Positions 14,601-22,690 of a stretch of DNA of 33,317 nucleotides are shown here, piece by piece. The stretch comes from Sedimentisphaerales bacterium. GTDB lineage: Bacteria; Planctomycetota; Phycisphaerae; Sedimentisphaerales; Anaerobacaceae. A program made the translations under genes and the position numbers. Under the pieces are notes generated by a model. It was not told the DNA's origin. It did no database searches and saw nothing but the letters and a program-made list of their open reading frames with translations. The stretch covers positions 1 to 33,317 of the forward strand of contig JANQFY010000441.1 in NCBI GenBank assembly GCA_028277585.1. Reading direction: 5' to 3'. The first letter of the stretch is position 1; each line of letters begins with the position of its first letter.

Positions 14601-17456
14601 CTATTTGTCGGCCTCCAGTCGGGCCTTCAGGAACTTGGCGGTATAGCTGACGGTATTCTTGACGACGTCCTCGGGCTTGCCCGCGACGACGACCGTTCCG
14701 CCGCCGTCGCCGCCCTCGGGACCGAGGTCTATTATATAGTCGGCGATCTTGATCACATCAAGGTTGTGTTCGATCACGATCACGGTATTGCCCATATCGC
14801 AGAGCCGCTGCAGGACGTTGAGCAGGTTCTGGATGTCGGCAAAGTGCAGGCCCGTGGTCGGCTCGTCGAGCAGGTACAGCGTATGGCCCGTCGCCGCCTT
14901 GCCCAACTCGGCCGAGAGCTTGACGCGCTGGGCCTCGCCGCCGGAGAGGGTGGTCGAGGACTGTCCGAGCTGCACATAACCCAGCCCCACGTCGGTTAGC
15001 GTCTTGAGAATGCGCACGATGGCGGGGAAGTTCGCGAAGAAATCCACCGCGTCTTCGATCCGCATCTCCAGCACGTCGGCGATGCTCTTGCCCTTGTAAG
15101 TGACCTGGAGCGTTTCGCGGTTGTAGCGCGTGCCCTTGCAGTTCTGGCACGTGACATACACGTCGGGCAAGAAGTGCATCTCGATCTTCTTCGTGCCCTG
15201 CCCCTTGCACGCTTCGCAGCGTCCACCCTTGACATTGAAGCTGAATCGCCCGGGCTTGTACCCGCGGATCTTGGCTTCCCGCGTCATGGAGAAGAGCTTG
15301 CGGATCTGGTCGAAGGCGCCGGTGTAGGTCGCGGGATTGCTCCTGGGCGTCTTGCCGATCGGCGACTGGTCGATCTCGATCACCTTGTCGATCTGCGAGG
15401 TCCCGAGGACGTTCTTGTGCTTGCCCGGCTTCTCCCGCGACTGGTAGAGCCGACGCTTCAGGGCGCGGAGCAGAATCTGGTTGACCAGCGTACTCTTGCC
15501 CGATCCCGAGACGCCGGTGACGCAGACGAAGACGCCGAGCGGGAACTTGACGTTGATCTCCTTGAGATTGTTCTCAGCGGCACCCTTGACCTCGAGGCAC
15601 TTGCGCAGGCTGTACTTGCGCCGCTTGGCCGGCAGTCGGATTCCCTTCTTGCCGCTGAGGTACTCGCCCGTCAGCGAGTTCTCGCACTTGATGATATCGT
15701 CGAGCGTGCCCTGGGCGACGAGTTCTCCGCCGTGCGTGCCGGCGGCCGGGCCGATATCGACGATGTGGTCCGCGGCGCAGATGATGTCCTCGTCGTGCTC
15801 GACGACGACCACCGAATTGCCGATATGGCTCAGCTTCTGCAGGATGCCCAGCAGGCGGTCGTTGTCGCGTTTGTGCAGACCGATCGTCGGTTCGTCCAGG
15901 ACATAGCAGCAGCCCACGAGGCCGCTGCCGACCTGGGTGGCCAGTCGAATCCGCTGCGCCTCGCCGCCGGCCAGCGTGCTGCTGATCCGGTCCAGCGTCA
16001 AGTAGCTCAGGCCCACATCGACCATGAACTTCAGCCGGGCTTTGATCTCCTTGAGGATCTGCTCGGCGATAACCGTTCGCTCTTCATTGAGCTTGAGCTT
16101 GGTGAAGAACTCCTGAGCCTTGCCGATGCTCATCCCGCTGAGTTCGTAGATGTTCTTGCCCCCGACGGTGACCGCGATGGCTTCCGGCCGCAGCCGCGCC
16201 CCGGCGCAACTCTGACACGACTGTTCGGACAGATACCCGTGCAGCCGCGCCTTGACGTAGTCGCTCGTGGTGTTCTTCCAGCGTCGCGTCAGGTTCGGGA
16301 TGACCCCTTCGAACGACAGGCCGTACTTCTTGCGGTCCGCCTCGGTCGTGCCGTGCATGAGGACGCGCTTGAGGTCTTTGGGGATCTCGCTGTAGGGGAT
16401 CGCCTTGCTGACGCCGATCTTCCGGCAGAACCGCTTGACCAGGCGGTTGTAGAAGATGTTCATCCGCTTGCCGCCTTTGCGCCAGGCGTCGATGGCGCCG
16501 TTCTCTAGTGAGACGGTCTTGTCCGGTACGATCAGATCGGTGTCGAACTCCAGGATCGTGCCCAGCCCGTCGCAGCTCTTGCATGCGCCGTAAGGGCTGT
16601 TGAAGCTGAACAGGCGGGGCGACAGCTCTTCCAGGCTGGCCTCGGGATGGTCCGAGCAGGCGAACTTCTCGCTGTAGACCGCTTCTTCCCAGTGCCCGTT
16701 CCCTCCGTTGCTCTTGTCCTCGCAGGGTTCCTGGATCAGAACGAGCAGGACGCCCTCGGCCAGTTTGAGCGCCGTCTCGATCGAGTCGGCCAGGCGGATC
16801 CGGACTCCTTGCTTGATGATCAAACGGTCGACCACCGCCGCGATGTCGTGCTTCTTGTTCTTGCTCAGTTCGGGAACGTTCCGCAAGTCGTAAATGCTGC
16901 CGTCGACGCGGACGCGGACGAACCCCTCCCGCTGGATGTGGGCGAAGACTTCCTTGTGTTCGCCTTTCTTGCCGCGCACCAGCGGGGCGCAGACCTGCAG
17001 CTTCGTCCCCTCGGGTCGCGTCAGGATCGACTCGACGATCTGCGTCGCGTGCTGGCTGGAGATCTCCTTGCCGCAGACCCAGCAGTGGGGCTGGCCCGCT
17101 CGGGCGAAGAGCAGCCGGAAGTAGTCATAGATCTCCGTCGTGGTCGCCACCGTTGAGCGCGGGTTGCTGCTGGCGCTGCGCTGCTCGATGGCGATCGTTG
17201 GGGGCAAGCCCGAGATATCCCCGACCGCCGGCTTCTGCATCTGTTCGAGGAACTGACGCGCGTACGCGCTGAGCGATTCGACGTACTTGCGCCGGCCCTC
17301 GGCGTAGATCGTGTCGAAGGCCAGCGAACTCTTGCCCGACCCGCTGATGCCCGTGATGACCACGAACTTGTCGCGCGGGATGCTCAGGCTGATGTTCTTG
17401 AGGTTGTGCTCGGCGGCGCCGGTGATCGTGATCGCCTTGTCTATCCGTTTAGCCAT
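14601..17456 (-). CDS. uvrA: Excinuclease ABC subunit A
   Basis: DNA damage-recognition ATPase of nucleotide excision repair. The length of 951 residues is normal. It starts MAKRIDKAITITGAAEHNLK. Landmarks are the first Walker A (GISGSGKSSLAFDTIY, about residues 36-51), SLSAYARQFL, a Cys-pair finger in CWVCGKEI, GACKSCDGLGTI, an ABC signature in STLAGGEAQRIRLA, and DEPTIGLH. The second half has GVSGSGKSTL, then the zinc-finger CEACKGQG with CQNCKGTRYN, STTLSGGEAQRVKL and DEPTTGLH. Both ATPase halves look intact. It is the first gene of the minus-strand run, and only 25 bp separate it from the OYE fusion gene, an unusual neighbour for a repair gene. Confidence 0.98.
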   Translation of the reverse strand: MAKRIDKAITITGAAEHNLKNISLSIPRDKFVVITGISGSGKSSLAFDTIYAEGRRKYVESLSAYARQFLEQMQKPAVGDISGLPPTIAIEQRSASSNPRSTVATTTEIYDYFRLLFARAGQPHCWVCGKEISSQHATQIVESILTRPEGTKLQVCAPLVRGKKGEHKEVFAHIQREGFVRVRVDGSIYDLRNVPELSKNKKHDIAAVVDRLIIKQGVRIRLADSIETALKLAEGVLLVLIQEPCEDKSNGGNGHWEEAVYSEKFACSDHPEASLEELSPRLFSFNSPYGACKSCDGLGTILEFDTDLIVPDKTVSLENGAIDAWRKGGKRMNIFYNRLVKRFCRKIGVSKAIPYSEIPKDLKRVLMHGTTEADRKKYGLSFEGVIPNLTRRWKNTTSDYVKARLHGYLSEQSCQSCAGARLRPEAIAVTVGGKNIYELSGMSIGKAQEFFTKLKLNEERTVIAEQILKEIKARLKFMVDVGLSYLTLDRISSTLAGGEAQRIRLATQVGSGLVGCCYVLDEPTIGLHKRDNDRLLGILQKLSHIGNSVVVVEHDEDIICAADHIVDIGPAAGTHGGELVAQGTLDDIIKCENSLTGEYLSGKKGIRLPAKRRKYSLRKCLEVKGAAENNLKEINVKFPLGVFVCVTGVSGSGKSTLVNQILLRALKRRLYQSREKPGKHKNVLGTSQIDKVIEIDQSPIGKTPRSNPATYTGAFDQIRKLFSMTREAKIRGYKPGRFSFNVKGGRCEACKGQGTKKIEMHFLPDVYVTCQNCKGTRYNRETLQVTYKGKSIADVLEMRIEDAVDFFANFPAIVRILKTLTDVGLGYVQLGQSSTTLSGGEAQRVKLSAELGKAATGHTLYLLDEPTTGLHFADIQNLLNVLQRLCDMGNTVIVIEHNLDVIKIADYIIDLGPEGGDGGGTVVVAGKPEDVVKNTVSYTAKFLKARLEADK

Positions 17457-17554
17457 ATGATCAGCGAACCAAATCCTTCGATGTCAATCCTTGTCCGTAT
17501 CGTTCCCCGTCCGCCGGGGCGTGCCCGTCTTTTCCTAGAAGGCACAAACCAGCT

Positions 17555-17582
17555 ATTGTACCGTCGCCCTCGGAAAAGGTAA
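17555..17582 (-). promoter_or_regulatory. Possible promoter of uvrA and the operon behind it
   Basis: On the minus strand, TTACCT (17577-17582), 16-base spacer, TACAAT (17555-17560), about 100 bases before the uvrA start. The -35 box is weak. Confidence 0.4.
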
Positions 17583-17673
17583 ATCGCCCGCCTCCCCATT
17601 TTCGCGAAAATCGACCCTCGGCCAGCCCCCGGGGCTACGGCAGCTGCATTTCATGTTGTACCGGCAACGGCAT

Positions 17674-17800
17674 CTGCCATTTCGACTAAGGGCAAAGCCC
17701 GCATGGAGAAATCTCCCCTGGGCCTGTAGGCACCTTTCGTTCGCAAGGAGATCTCTCCGCTCCGGCCTGCCACGGGGCAGGCCTCCGGTCGAGATGACAG
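17674..17800. repeat. Dispersed intergenic palindromic element (MITE/REP-like)
   Basis: The ends CTGCCATTTCGAC (17674-17686) and GTCGAGATGACAG (17788-17800) are inverted copies with 11 of 13 matches. Inside are GGAGAAATCTCC and GGAGATCTCTCC and a perfect hairpin GGCCTGCC-ACGG-GGCAGGCC (17764-17783). This CATTTCGAC/GGAGAAATCTC pattern is familiar as a multicopy non-coding repeat in many bacterial genomes. Only one copy is in the window. It occupies the gap between the divergent uvrA and the plus-strand cassette. Confidence 0.75.
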
Positions 17801-17873
17801 ATTGGATACACCCCAGGGAAGTCTATCCACAAACATGAGACGCAACCGGCCACGATTTGCGCCAGCGAAACCC

Positions 17874-17902
17874 TTGTGGGTGCGAGGGGATTGTGATATA
17901 CA
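17874..17902 (+). promoter_or_regulatory. Sigma70-type promoter of the 17965-20307 cassette
   Basis: TTGTGG (17874-17879), 17-base spacer, TATACA (17897-17902). The predicted start of transcription near 17909 fits the GTG start at 17965 and argues against longer versions of the first protein. Confidence 0.6.
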
Positions 17903-17964
17903 TGATTCTGGTGTCGAGAGACGGTTTTCGCCCCGCTCAGGGGCTTTTCGATTGGGAGGCGATT

Positions 17965-18402
17965 GTGGAGAAGAGATTTGTTCAAGGCGTCGTGGCCGTG
18001 TTGGTGCTTGTCTTGGTCGCTGCCGTTTCCTTTACCTTGGGCCAGCGAAGCGGCGCAGAACGCCAGGCGTTGTTGTCGGCCAGCGCGACCCATCGCGAAC
18101 TGATCGACCATTACATGACCTTGGGTCAAGAGGCGTGTCCGGGGATCGGCCTGGCCTGCAAATCGCGAATGACTGTGGCGGAGTTTGAGGAGCACTTCGG
18201 GGCTATAAAACGTGTTGATCGGAGAGAGCTTCCCAAGTCCAGACGGGATGCCACCCATTTGTACGTACACAAGCCCAGTCATCGCGTATTCTATCTTCAG
18301 TTCGACGACGATGCCCTCGTGGGGGCCGCATCTGACTACGGCCGAAACGACTTCGAGCCGCACCTGCCCACCATCGAAGAACGTGCGGCCAAGACGCTGT
18401 GA
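17965..18402 (+). CDS. Small single-pass membrane-anchored protein, unknown function
   Basis: A 145-residue protein that I do not recognise. The GTG at 17965 is chosen because GGGAGG lies five bases upstream and a promoter sits about 60-90 bases before it; an open frame extends upstream to 17857 without such support. Residues 5-26 are one hydrophobic helix (VVAVLVLVLVAAVSF). The remainder is probably outside the membrane, with two cysteines (C58 and C65 in EACPGIGLACKS) that could pair, and a mixed alpha/beta region ending near FEPHLPTIEER. It is first in a four-gene plus-strand cassette, 18 bp before the ADP-ribosylglycohydrolase gene. Confidence 0.7.
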   Translation: MEKRFVQGVVAVLVLVLVAAVSFTLGQRSGAERQALLSASATHRELIDHYMTLGQEACPGIGLACKSRMTVAEFEEHFGAIKRVDRRELPKSRRDATHLYVHKPSHRVFYLQFDDDALVGAASDYGRNDFEPHLPTIEERAAKTL

Positions 18403-18420
18403 TTGTTCTGGGGGCTTGGG

Positions 18421-19230
18421 ATGCTAGGGGCCATTGCCGGGGATATTGTTGGGTCGGTGTATGAGAATCTGCGGACCAAGCGCAAGGACTTTCGTTTGTT
18501 CACGCCGGTCTCGACGTTTACTGACGATACGGTGCTGACGGTCGCGGTGGCGGATGCGATTCTGACGGGTCGGGAGTATGGCCCCGTCATCAAGTCGTAT
18601 GCCCGCAAGCACCCTTTGCGGGGCTACGGCCCACGCTTCTTGAAGTGGATGGTCTCGCCCGGGGTCAAGCCCTACAACAGCTTTGGCAACGGATCGGCGA
18701 TGCGCGTCAGCCCCGTGGCGTACGCGTTCGATTCCGAAGATGAGGTGCTGCGCGAAGCGCAGCGCACGGCCGAGTGCACCCACAACCATCCGGAGGGGAT
18801 CAAGGGCGCCCAGGCGACGGCGCTGGCGATCTTCCTGGCGCGGCACGGCGCGGACAAGGAGACCATTCGCACTACGATCGCCGGTCGATTCAACTACGAT
18901 CTGGCCCGCACGGTCGACGGGATCCGTCCGACCTACCGCGCGGACCTGACCTGTCAGGGCTCGGTCCCTGAAGCGATTATTGCGTTCCTGGATTCCACCT
19001 CGTTCGAAGATGCGCTGCGCAACGCCGTCTCGCTGGGCGGCGACGCGGACACCCAGGCCTGCATTGCCGGGGCGATTGCTGAGGCGCACTACCGAGCGAT
19101 CCCCGCGCCGATTCTGCAGAAGATCCCCAAGAAGCTGTCCAAATCTCTGTGGCGCACAACGTCAGAGTTCACGCGACGATTCGGGATCAAGGAGATCATC
19201 CAACAATTGGAGGCTTTGGATGCAGGCTGA
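18421..19230 (+). CDS. ADP-ribosylglycohydrolase family protein
   Basis: A 269-residue protein of the DraG/ARH fold, which removes ADP-ribose from proteins or other targets using two magnesium ions. Motifs in order are GAIAGDIVGSVYE (residues 3-15), the metal-binding FTDDTVLT (D35 and D36), GNGSAMRVSP (about 80-90), ECTHNHPEG, and the C-terminal metal site SLGGDADTQACIAGAIAEA. These cover the conserved catalytic positions, so it is probably active. The ATG at 18421 is preceded by GGGGGC; a TTG at 18403 would add six residues. The target cannot be told from sequence. Its cassette also encodes endonuclease V, and no matching ADP-ribosyltransferase gene is in the window. Confidence 0.92.
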   Translation: MLGAIAGDIVGSVYENLRTKRKDFRLFTPVSTFTDDTVLTVAVADAILTGREYGPVIKSYARKHPLRGYGPRFLKWMVSPGVKPYNSFGNGSAMRVSPVAYAFDSEDEVLREAQRTAECTHNHPEGIKGAQATALAIFLARHGADKETIRTTIAGRFNYDLARTVDGIRPTYRADLTCQGSVPEAIIAFLDSTSFEDALRNAVSLGGDADTQACIAGAIAEAHYRAIPAPILQKIPKKLSKSLWRTTSEFTRRFGIKEIIQQLEALDAG

Positions 19231-19283
19231 CGCTTGATCGTTTATGAGGTGAGTTGATTCCGACAAATGGGAGCGCGAGAGAA

Positions 19284-19589
19284 ATGCTGGATATTGTCAT
19301 TGGTTTTCTTGCGGGGACGGTTTTCTCGGCCGTGTGTCTCTGGGCTGGGATGAAACTGACCAAGGTTGACGGCACGTTTCTGGGGATGCTGTTGATTGCG
19401 GCCATCTCGTCGCTGGCTGGTCTGATCCCGTTCGTGGGCTGGCTGGTGAGCCTGATCGTGATGTTCGTTCTAATCAGCAAATGGACCGACGCCGAGTTCT
19501 GGCCGGACGCGGTTCTGATGGTCATAGTCGCTGATCTCGTGGGCGTATTCGGCGGCGTATTTCTGATGCGTTTGTTGGCGAGCGCGTGA
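19284..19589 (+). CDS. Small multi-pass membrane protein, unknown function
   Basis: A 101-residue hydrophobic protein with three or four predicted transmembrane helices: residues about 2-22 (IVIGFLAGTVFSAVCLWAG), 34-65 (GMLLIAAISSLAGLIPF then VGWLVSLIVMFVLI), and 76-99 (AVLMVIVADLVGVFGG then VFLMRLL). The ATG at 19284 has GGGAGCGCGAGAG upstream. A TTG at 19254 is an alternative start that would add ten polar residues. It sits 53 bp after the ADP-ribosylglycohydrolase gene and 4 bp before endonuclease V. It is not recognised, and its role can only be guessed from the cassette. Confidence 0.65.
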   Translation: MLDIVIGFLAGTVFSAVCLWAGMKLTKVDGTFLGMLLIAAISSLAGLIPFVGWLVSLIVMFVLISKWTDAEFWPDAVLMVIVADLVGVFGGVFLMRLLASA

Positions 19590-19593
19590 TCCA

Positions 19594-20307
19594 ATGCAGG
19601 CACAACAACTCCACGACTGGGATTTGTCATACGCCGAAGCGCGGGCGGTTCAGGATCAATTGGCCGGACGCGTGCGATTCACGAAACTCTCGAAATCACC
19701 GAAATTGATCGCGGGCCTCGATTGCGCGTTTACCCAGGGGGGCAAGCGGATCCTCGCCGTCGTTGTGGTCCTGCGCCGGGTGGCATCCTCAATTCCGAAG
19801 GAGTTGGGGATGGCTTCATTCGAACTGATCGAAACCGCCAGCGCCGCGCTGGACGTGACGTTTCCCTACATCCCGGGCCTGCTCTCATTTCGCGAAGCGC
19901 CGGCCTGCCTGGCCGCTCTGGAGAAACTCGAGCATGAGCCGGACGTCCTGATGATCGATGGGCAGGGGATCGCCCATCCGCGCTGCCTGGGCTTGGCGTC
20001 GCATCTGGGGTTGTTCCTGGATAAACCCACGATCGGCTGCGCCAAGAGTCGCCTGACCGGCGCGTTCGAAGAGCCCGCCCCCGAGAAGGGGGCCCACAGT
20101 CCCCTGACCGATGGCGACGAGGTCATCGGCGCCGTCGTCCGCACGCGAACGAACGTCAAACCTCTGTTCATCTCGGCCGGACACCGTTGCACGCTCGAAG
20201 ACGCGATCGACCTGACGCTCACCTGCGCCGTCAAATACCGTCTGCCCGAGCCGACTCGCCTGGCCCACCAGACCGTCAGCCGCCTGAAGCGCGGGCCGGT
20301 GTGCTGA
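19594..20307 (+). CDS. nfi: Endonuclease V (deoxyinosine 3'-endonuclease)
   Basis: DNA repair nuclease that nicks near deoxyinosine and some other deaminated or mismatched bases. It is 237 residues long, typical of the family. Conserved features are the metal-binding aspartate D43 (AGLDCAF), the FPYIPGLLSFREAPA motif with E101, and D122 in MIDGQGIAHPRCLGLA, followed by IGCAKSRLTG. These match the catalytic triad seen in characterised enzymes. The gene starts 4 bp after the small membrane-protein gene and ends 13 bp from the convergent PEP-CTERM gene. It is last in the four-gene cassette, so it is probably co-transcribed with the ADP-ribosylglycohydrolase. Confidence 0.93.
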   Translation: MQAQQLHDWDLSYAEARAVQDQLAGRVRFTKLSKSPKLIAGLDCAFTQGGKRILAVVVVLRRVASSIPKELGMASFELIETASAALDVTFPYIPGLLSFREAPACLAALEKLEHEPDVLMIDGQGIAHPRCLGLASHLGLFLDKPTIGCAKSRLTGAFEEPAPEKGAHSPLTDGDEVIGAVVRTRTNVKPLFISAGHRCTLEDAIDLTLTCAVKYRLPEPTRLAHQTVSRLKRGPVC

Positions 20308-20320
20308 AGATCGCTCTCTG

Positions 20321-22393
20321 TCAGCCCTGTGCCTTGGCGTCCTCATTCCTTTTGCGTCGACACAACCAGCCGGCCAAGCCCAGGCCCATACTGCCCAGCA
20401 CAACCGCGCCGGGAGCCGGAACCGGGCTAAGGAAGAGGAACTCGCCGTCCGCCAGCGTCCCGCCGGAGACGGGAATCGCGCCCGTTGCGCCGAGGTTGAA
20501 CCACCCGGCGCCCTCAGGGATCAGTGTCGCGTAGATCTCATGGCCATCCAGCATAGTCTGGGGCCAGCCGTGCGAGAACAGGACGCTGGTGAACGATCCG
20601 TCGAGGCCGGCCGGGTCGTAGCCCAGCACAGGATCGAGCAGCGTCTGGTCTGTCAGGTTAAGCAGGAGCAGCATGTCGTAGCCCAGGAAGTCGTAGTCGT
20701 TGCCGGTCGGTCCCGTGTCGAGCCGGTAGAGAGCCGCCATCGCCTGTGGGGTCGAGGCGTCAACGATCGCTTGAAACTCGGCGGCCTGTGCGTCAATCCC
20801 AACGAGCAGACCCGTCACGTCCGCGCCACCGAACACGTCGGGGATGTACGGCGTCTCGACGGGGCCGGTCAAGTCGGGCTTGATATGCGGATTTGCAGCG
20901 CCCAGGCCGGTCAGCGTCAGGCCCTGATAGGTTTCCTGGCGTCCATCGAGTGTTCCGTCGTATCCGTCGCTCGTGTTCGTGCCAAAGACGAGGCGCCCAT
21001 CCTGGCCATTATTGCCGGGGCCGCCGACCCCGCCGCCCACATCCGTTGACGTGCCTGCTGTAGTGATGACCACCGAGCCAGCCAGCTTGATCGTGCCCCC
21101 GGCACCGCCTCCACCGATACCGCCGTTGCCTCCGCTGCCCCCGCGACCCCCGTTGCCGCCGTCGCCGCCCAAGCCGCCTCGACCGCCCCCTTCACCGGCG
21201 CCCGAGGGAAGCATGTCCACGTCCTGTCCTAAGGTGACCCCGGCTGTCCCGCCGGTTCCGTGCTGGCCGCTCTGGCCCGGGTCGCCGTCGCCGCCGACCG
21301 CCTGCAATTGGGCGCCGGTTGCATCGACCCAGCCCCGAGCAACGATCTCGACGGCGCCACCGCCGGCCCCGCCGCTGCCGCCGTTGCCTCCGTTGCCGCC
21401 ATTGCCTCCGTTGCCGCCGTCACCGCCGTCACCGCCTGATCCGCCGCTTTCGCCGTTATTGAATGTGCCTTCGAGGCCCTCTCCGCCTCCTCCGCCCCCG
21501 CCGCCTCCTCCGCCCCCGCCGCCGGCACCTCCGCCTCCGGCGCCTCCAGCGCCCCCTCCTCCGCCGCCCCCGCCGGTGAGCACATTGTACCCTGAGGCTG
21601 CATTTCTGCCTGCGCGTCCGTCAAGACCGTCCTGGCCCGCGCCGCCGCTGCCCCCATGGCCGCCTGGTCGGATCCCGTCGGATCCGTTCTCGCCATCTCT
21701 CCCCCATTTGGGGTTTCCGTCGCCGCCAGGGCCCTCCAGGCCTTGACTACCGCCGGCGCCCCCGTTGCCGGCGGTGCTTCCTGAGACGTTGAGCCCGCCG
21801 CTGCCCGGATTGGCAAAACCACTCGATCCGAATCGCCCGCCGGTGCCGTCAGTGCCGTCGGAGCCGGCTGTGCCGCCCTGCCCCCTATCCCCGTTGTCTC
21901 CCCTAGCGCCGGTGGGGTAGATATCATTGCCACCGTGGCCGCCGGAGCCTCCATCTCCGCCGGCTCCGCCAACGCCGCCTGTGCCGGCATAGCCGCCGAT
22001 TCCCCTCACCCCGCCGCTGCCGCCCCCGGCGCCATAGGCCGCATAGCCATGGGCGGAAAGATCGAAACTGGCGCCGGTGAGATCGGCGTTGTTGTCGACC
22101 AGCAATGAGGCGGCCCGGGAGCCCATAATGGTCACTTGCTGACCAGCCAGGTCCAGGTCGCCGTGGAAGGTGAACTGGGCAGCGCCGTCACCGGGACGGA
22201 CCGTCGCGGAGAAGGGAGTGCCGTTGAGACTGCTTCCCACGTCCTTGCCATTGACGAAGATCTTCAGGTATTCCGTGCTGATCACCACGTCCGCGCTGGC
22301 GCTGCCTGGGCCGTGAACAAAGACCCCGAGAGCCGCCAGGCAAAGAATTCTCCGCATGTTTCGAAAGGAAATGCTACCATGTGCAACTCTCAT
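20321..22393 (-). CDS. Large glycine-rich surface protein with PEP-CTERM-like tail
   Basis: A 690-residue exported protein. The ATG at 22391-22393 is fixed by a strong GGAGGAGG seven bases upstream. A signal peptide (RRILCLAALGVFV, cleavage near SASAD) is followed by about 80 ordinary residues with beta-sheet character. Residues about 110-460 are extremely glycine-rich low-complexity sequence (GGDGGNGGNGG-type runs and long oligo-Gly), interrupted by short non-repetitive segments. About 200 normal residues follow, then a sorting tail: PVPAPGAVVLGSMGLGLAG followed by an Arg/Lys-rich end. The tail has PAP in place of the usual PEP, a common variant for exosortase-processed proteins. It is probably anchored or released at the cell surface. 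No exosortase gene is in the window. Confidence 0.88.
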   Translation of the reverse strand: MRVAHGSISFRNMRRILCLAALGVFVHGPGSASADVVISTEYLKIFVNGKDVGSSLNGTPFSATVRPGDGAAQFTFHGDLDLAGQQVTIMGSRAASLLVDNNADLTGASFDLSAHGYAAYGAGGGSGGVRGIGGYAGTGGVGGAGGDGGSGGHGGNDIYPTGARGDNGDRGQGGTAGSDGTDGTGGRFGSSGFANPGSGGLNVSGSTAGNGGAGGSQGLEGPGGDGNPKWGRDGENGSDGIRPGGHGGSGGAGQDGLDGRAGRNAASGYNVLTGGGGGGGGAGGAGGGGAGGGGGGGGGGGGGGEGLEGTFNNGESGGSGGDGGDGGNGGNGGNGGNGGSGGAGGGAVEIVARGWVDATGAQLQAVGGDGDPGQSGQHGTGGTAGVTLGQDVDMLPSGAGEGGGRGGLGGDGGNGGRGGSGGNGGIGGGGAGGTIKLAGSVVITTAGTSTDVGGGVGGPGNNGQDGRLVFGTNTSDGYDGTLDGRQETYQGLTLTGLGAANPHIKPDLTGPVETPYIPDVFGGADVTGLLVGIDAQAAEFQAIVDASTPQAMAALYRLDTGPTGNDYDFLGYDMLLLLNLTDQTLLDPVLGYDPAGLDGSFTSVLFSHGWPQTMLDGHEIYATLIPEGAGWFNLGATGAIPVSGGTLADGEFLFLSPVPAPGAVVLGSMGLGLAGWLCRRKRNEDAKAQG

Positions 22394-22547
22394 CTGCCCA
22401 CCTCCTCCAGTATAGGCGTGTTGCTGGATATTCCCCGAGCGCCCAACGTCGCACGGGACCAACCGCTTGTCGTGTAAGTAGTTACGCTCTCAAGGAGGAG
22501 GAAGAGTGGAGCGAAATGCCTTCCCCTCCGCACCAGTCACAGCAAAA

Positions 22548-22576
22548 ACTATACCCCAAGAGGCGAGAAATGTCAA
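22548..22576 (-). promoter_or_regulatory. Strong sigma70-type promoter of the glycine-rich surface-protein gene
   Basis: On the minus strand, perfect TTGACA (22571-22576), 17-base spacer, TATAGT (22548-22553). Transcription would begin near 22541, giving a leader of about 150 bases before the ATG at 22393. Nothing else convincing lies in the 297-bp gap 22394-22690; the open frames there have no family character. Confidence 0.75.
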
Positions 22577-22690
22577 GTGATTATTCCCCTGAGTCATCCC
22601 CAGTTTATCTATGTGGCGGACAGAAAATGTCCCCGGAGGCACGAGTTTGCCTCCATCGATTCCTGTGATTGCATACTGCCCTCCCCCAAG

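Noticed and set aside
12284-14650. 788-codon plus-strand open frame
   Set aside because: Antisense to the OYE/GltD fusion gene, whose domains and motifs are unmistakable. High GC makes long antisense frames common.
15174-16508. 444-codon plus-strand open frame
   Set aside because: Antisense to uvrA.
17686-18363. 225-codon minus-strand open frame over the palindromic element
   Set aside because: It reads through the dispersed repeat and a divergent promoter, and is antisense to the small membrane-anchored gene.
21350-21570. Possible tandem DNA repeat or CRISPR-like array
   Set aside because: The periodicity is codon-level low complexity (Gly-Gly-Asn/Asp) inside a coding sequence, with no spacers.
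20973-21746. Long plus-strand open frame coding a proline-rich protein
   Set aside because: It is the antisense reading of the glycine-rich PEP-CTERM gene: GGC/GGC-type Gly codons read as Pro and Ala. No ribosome binding site or signal peptide.
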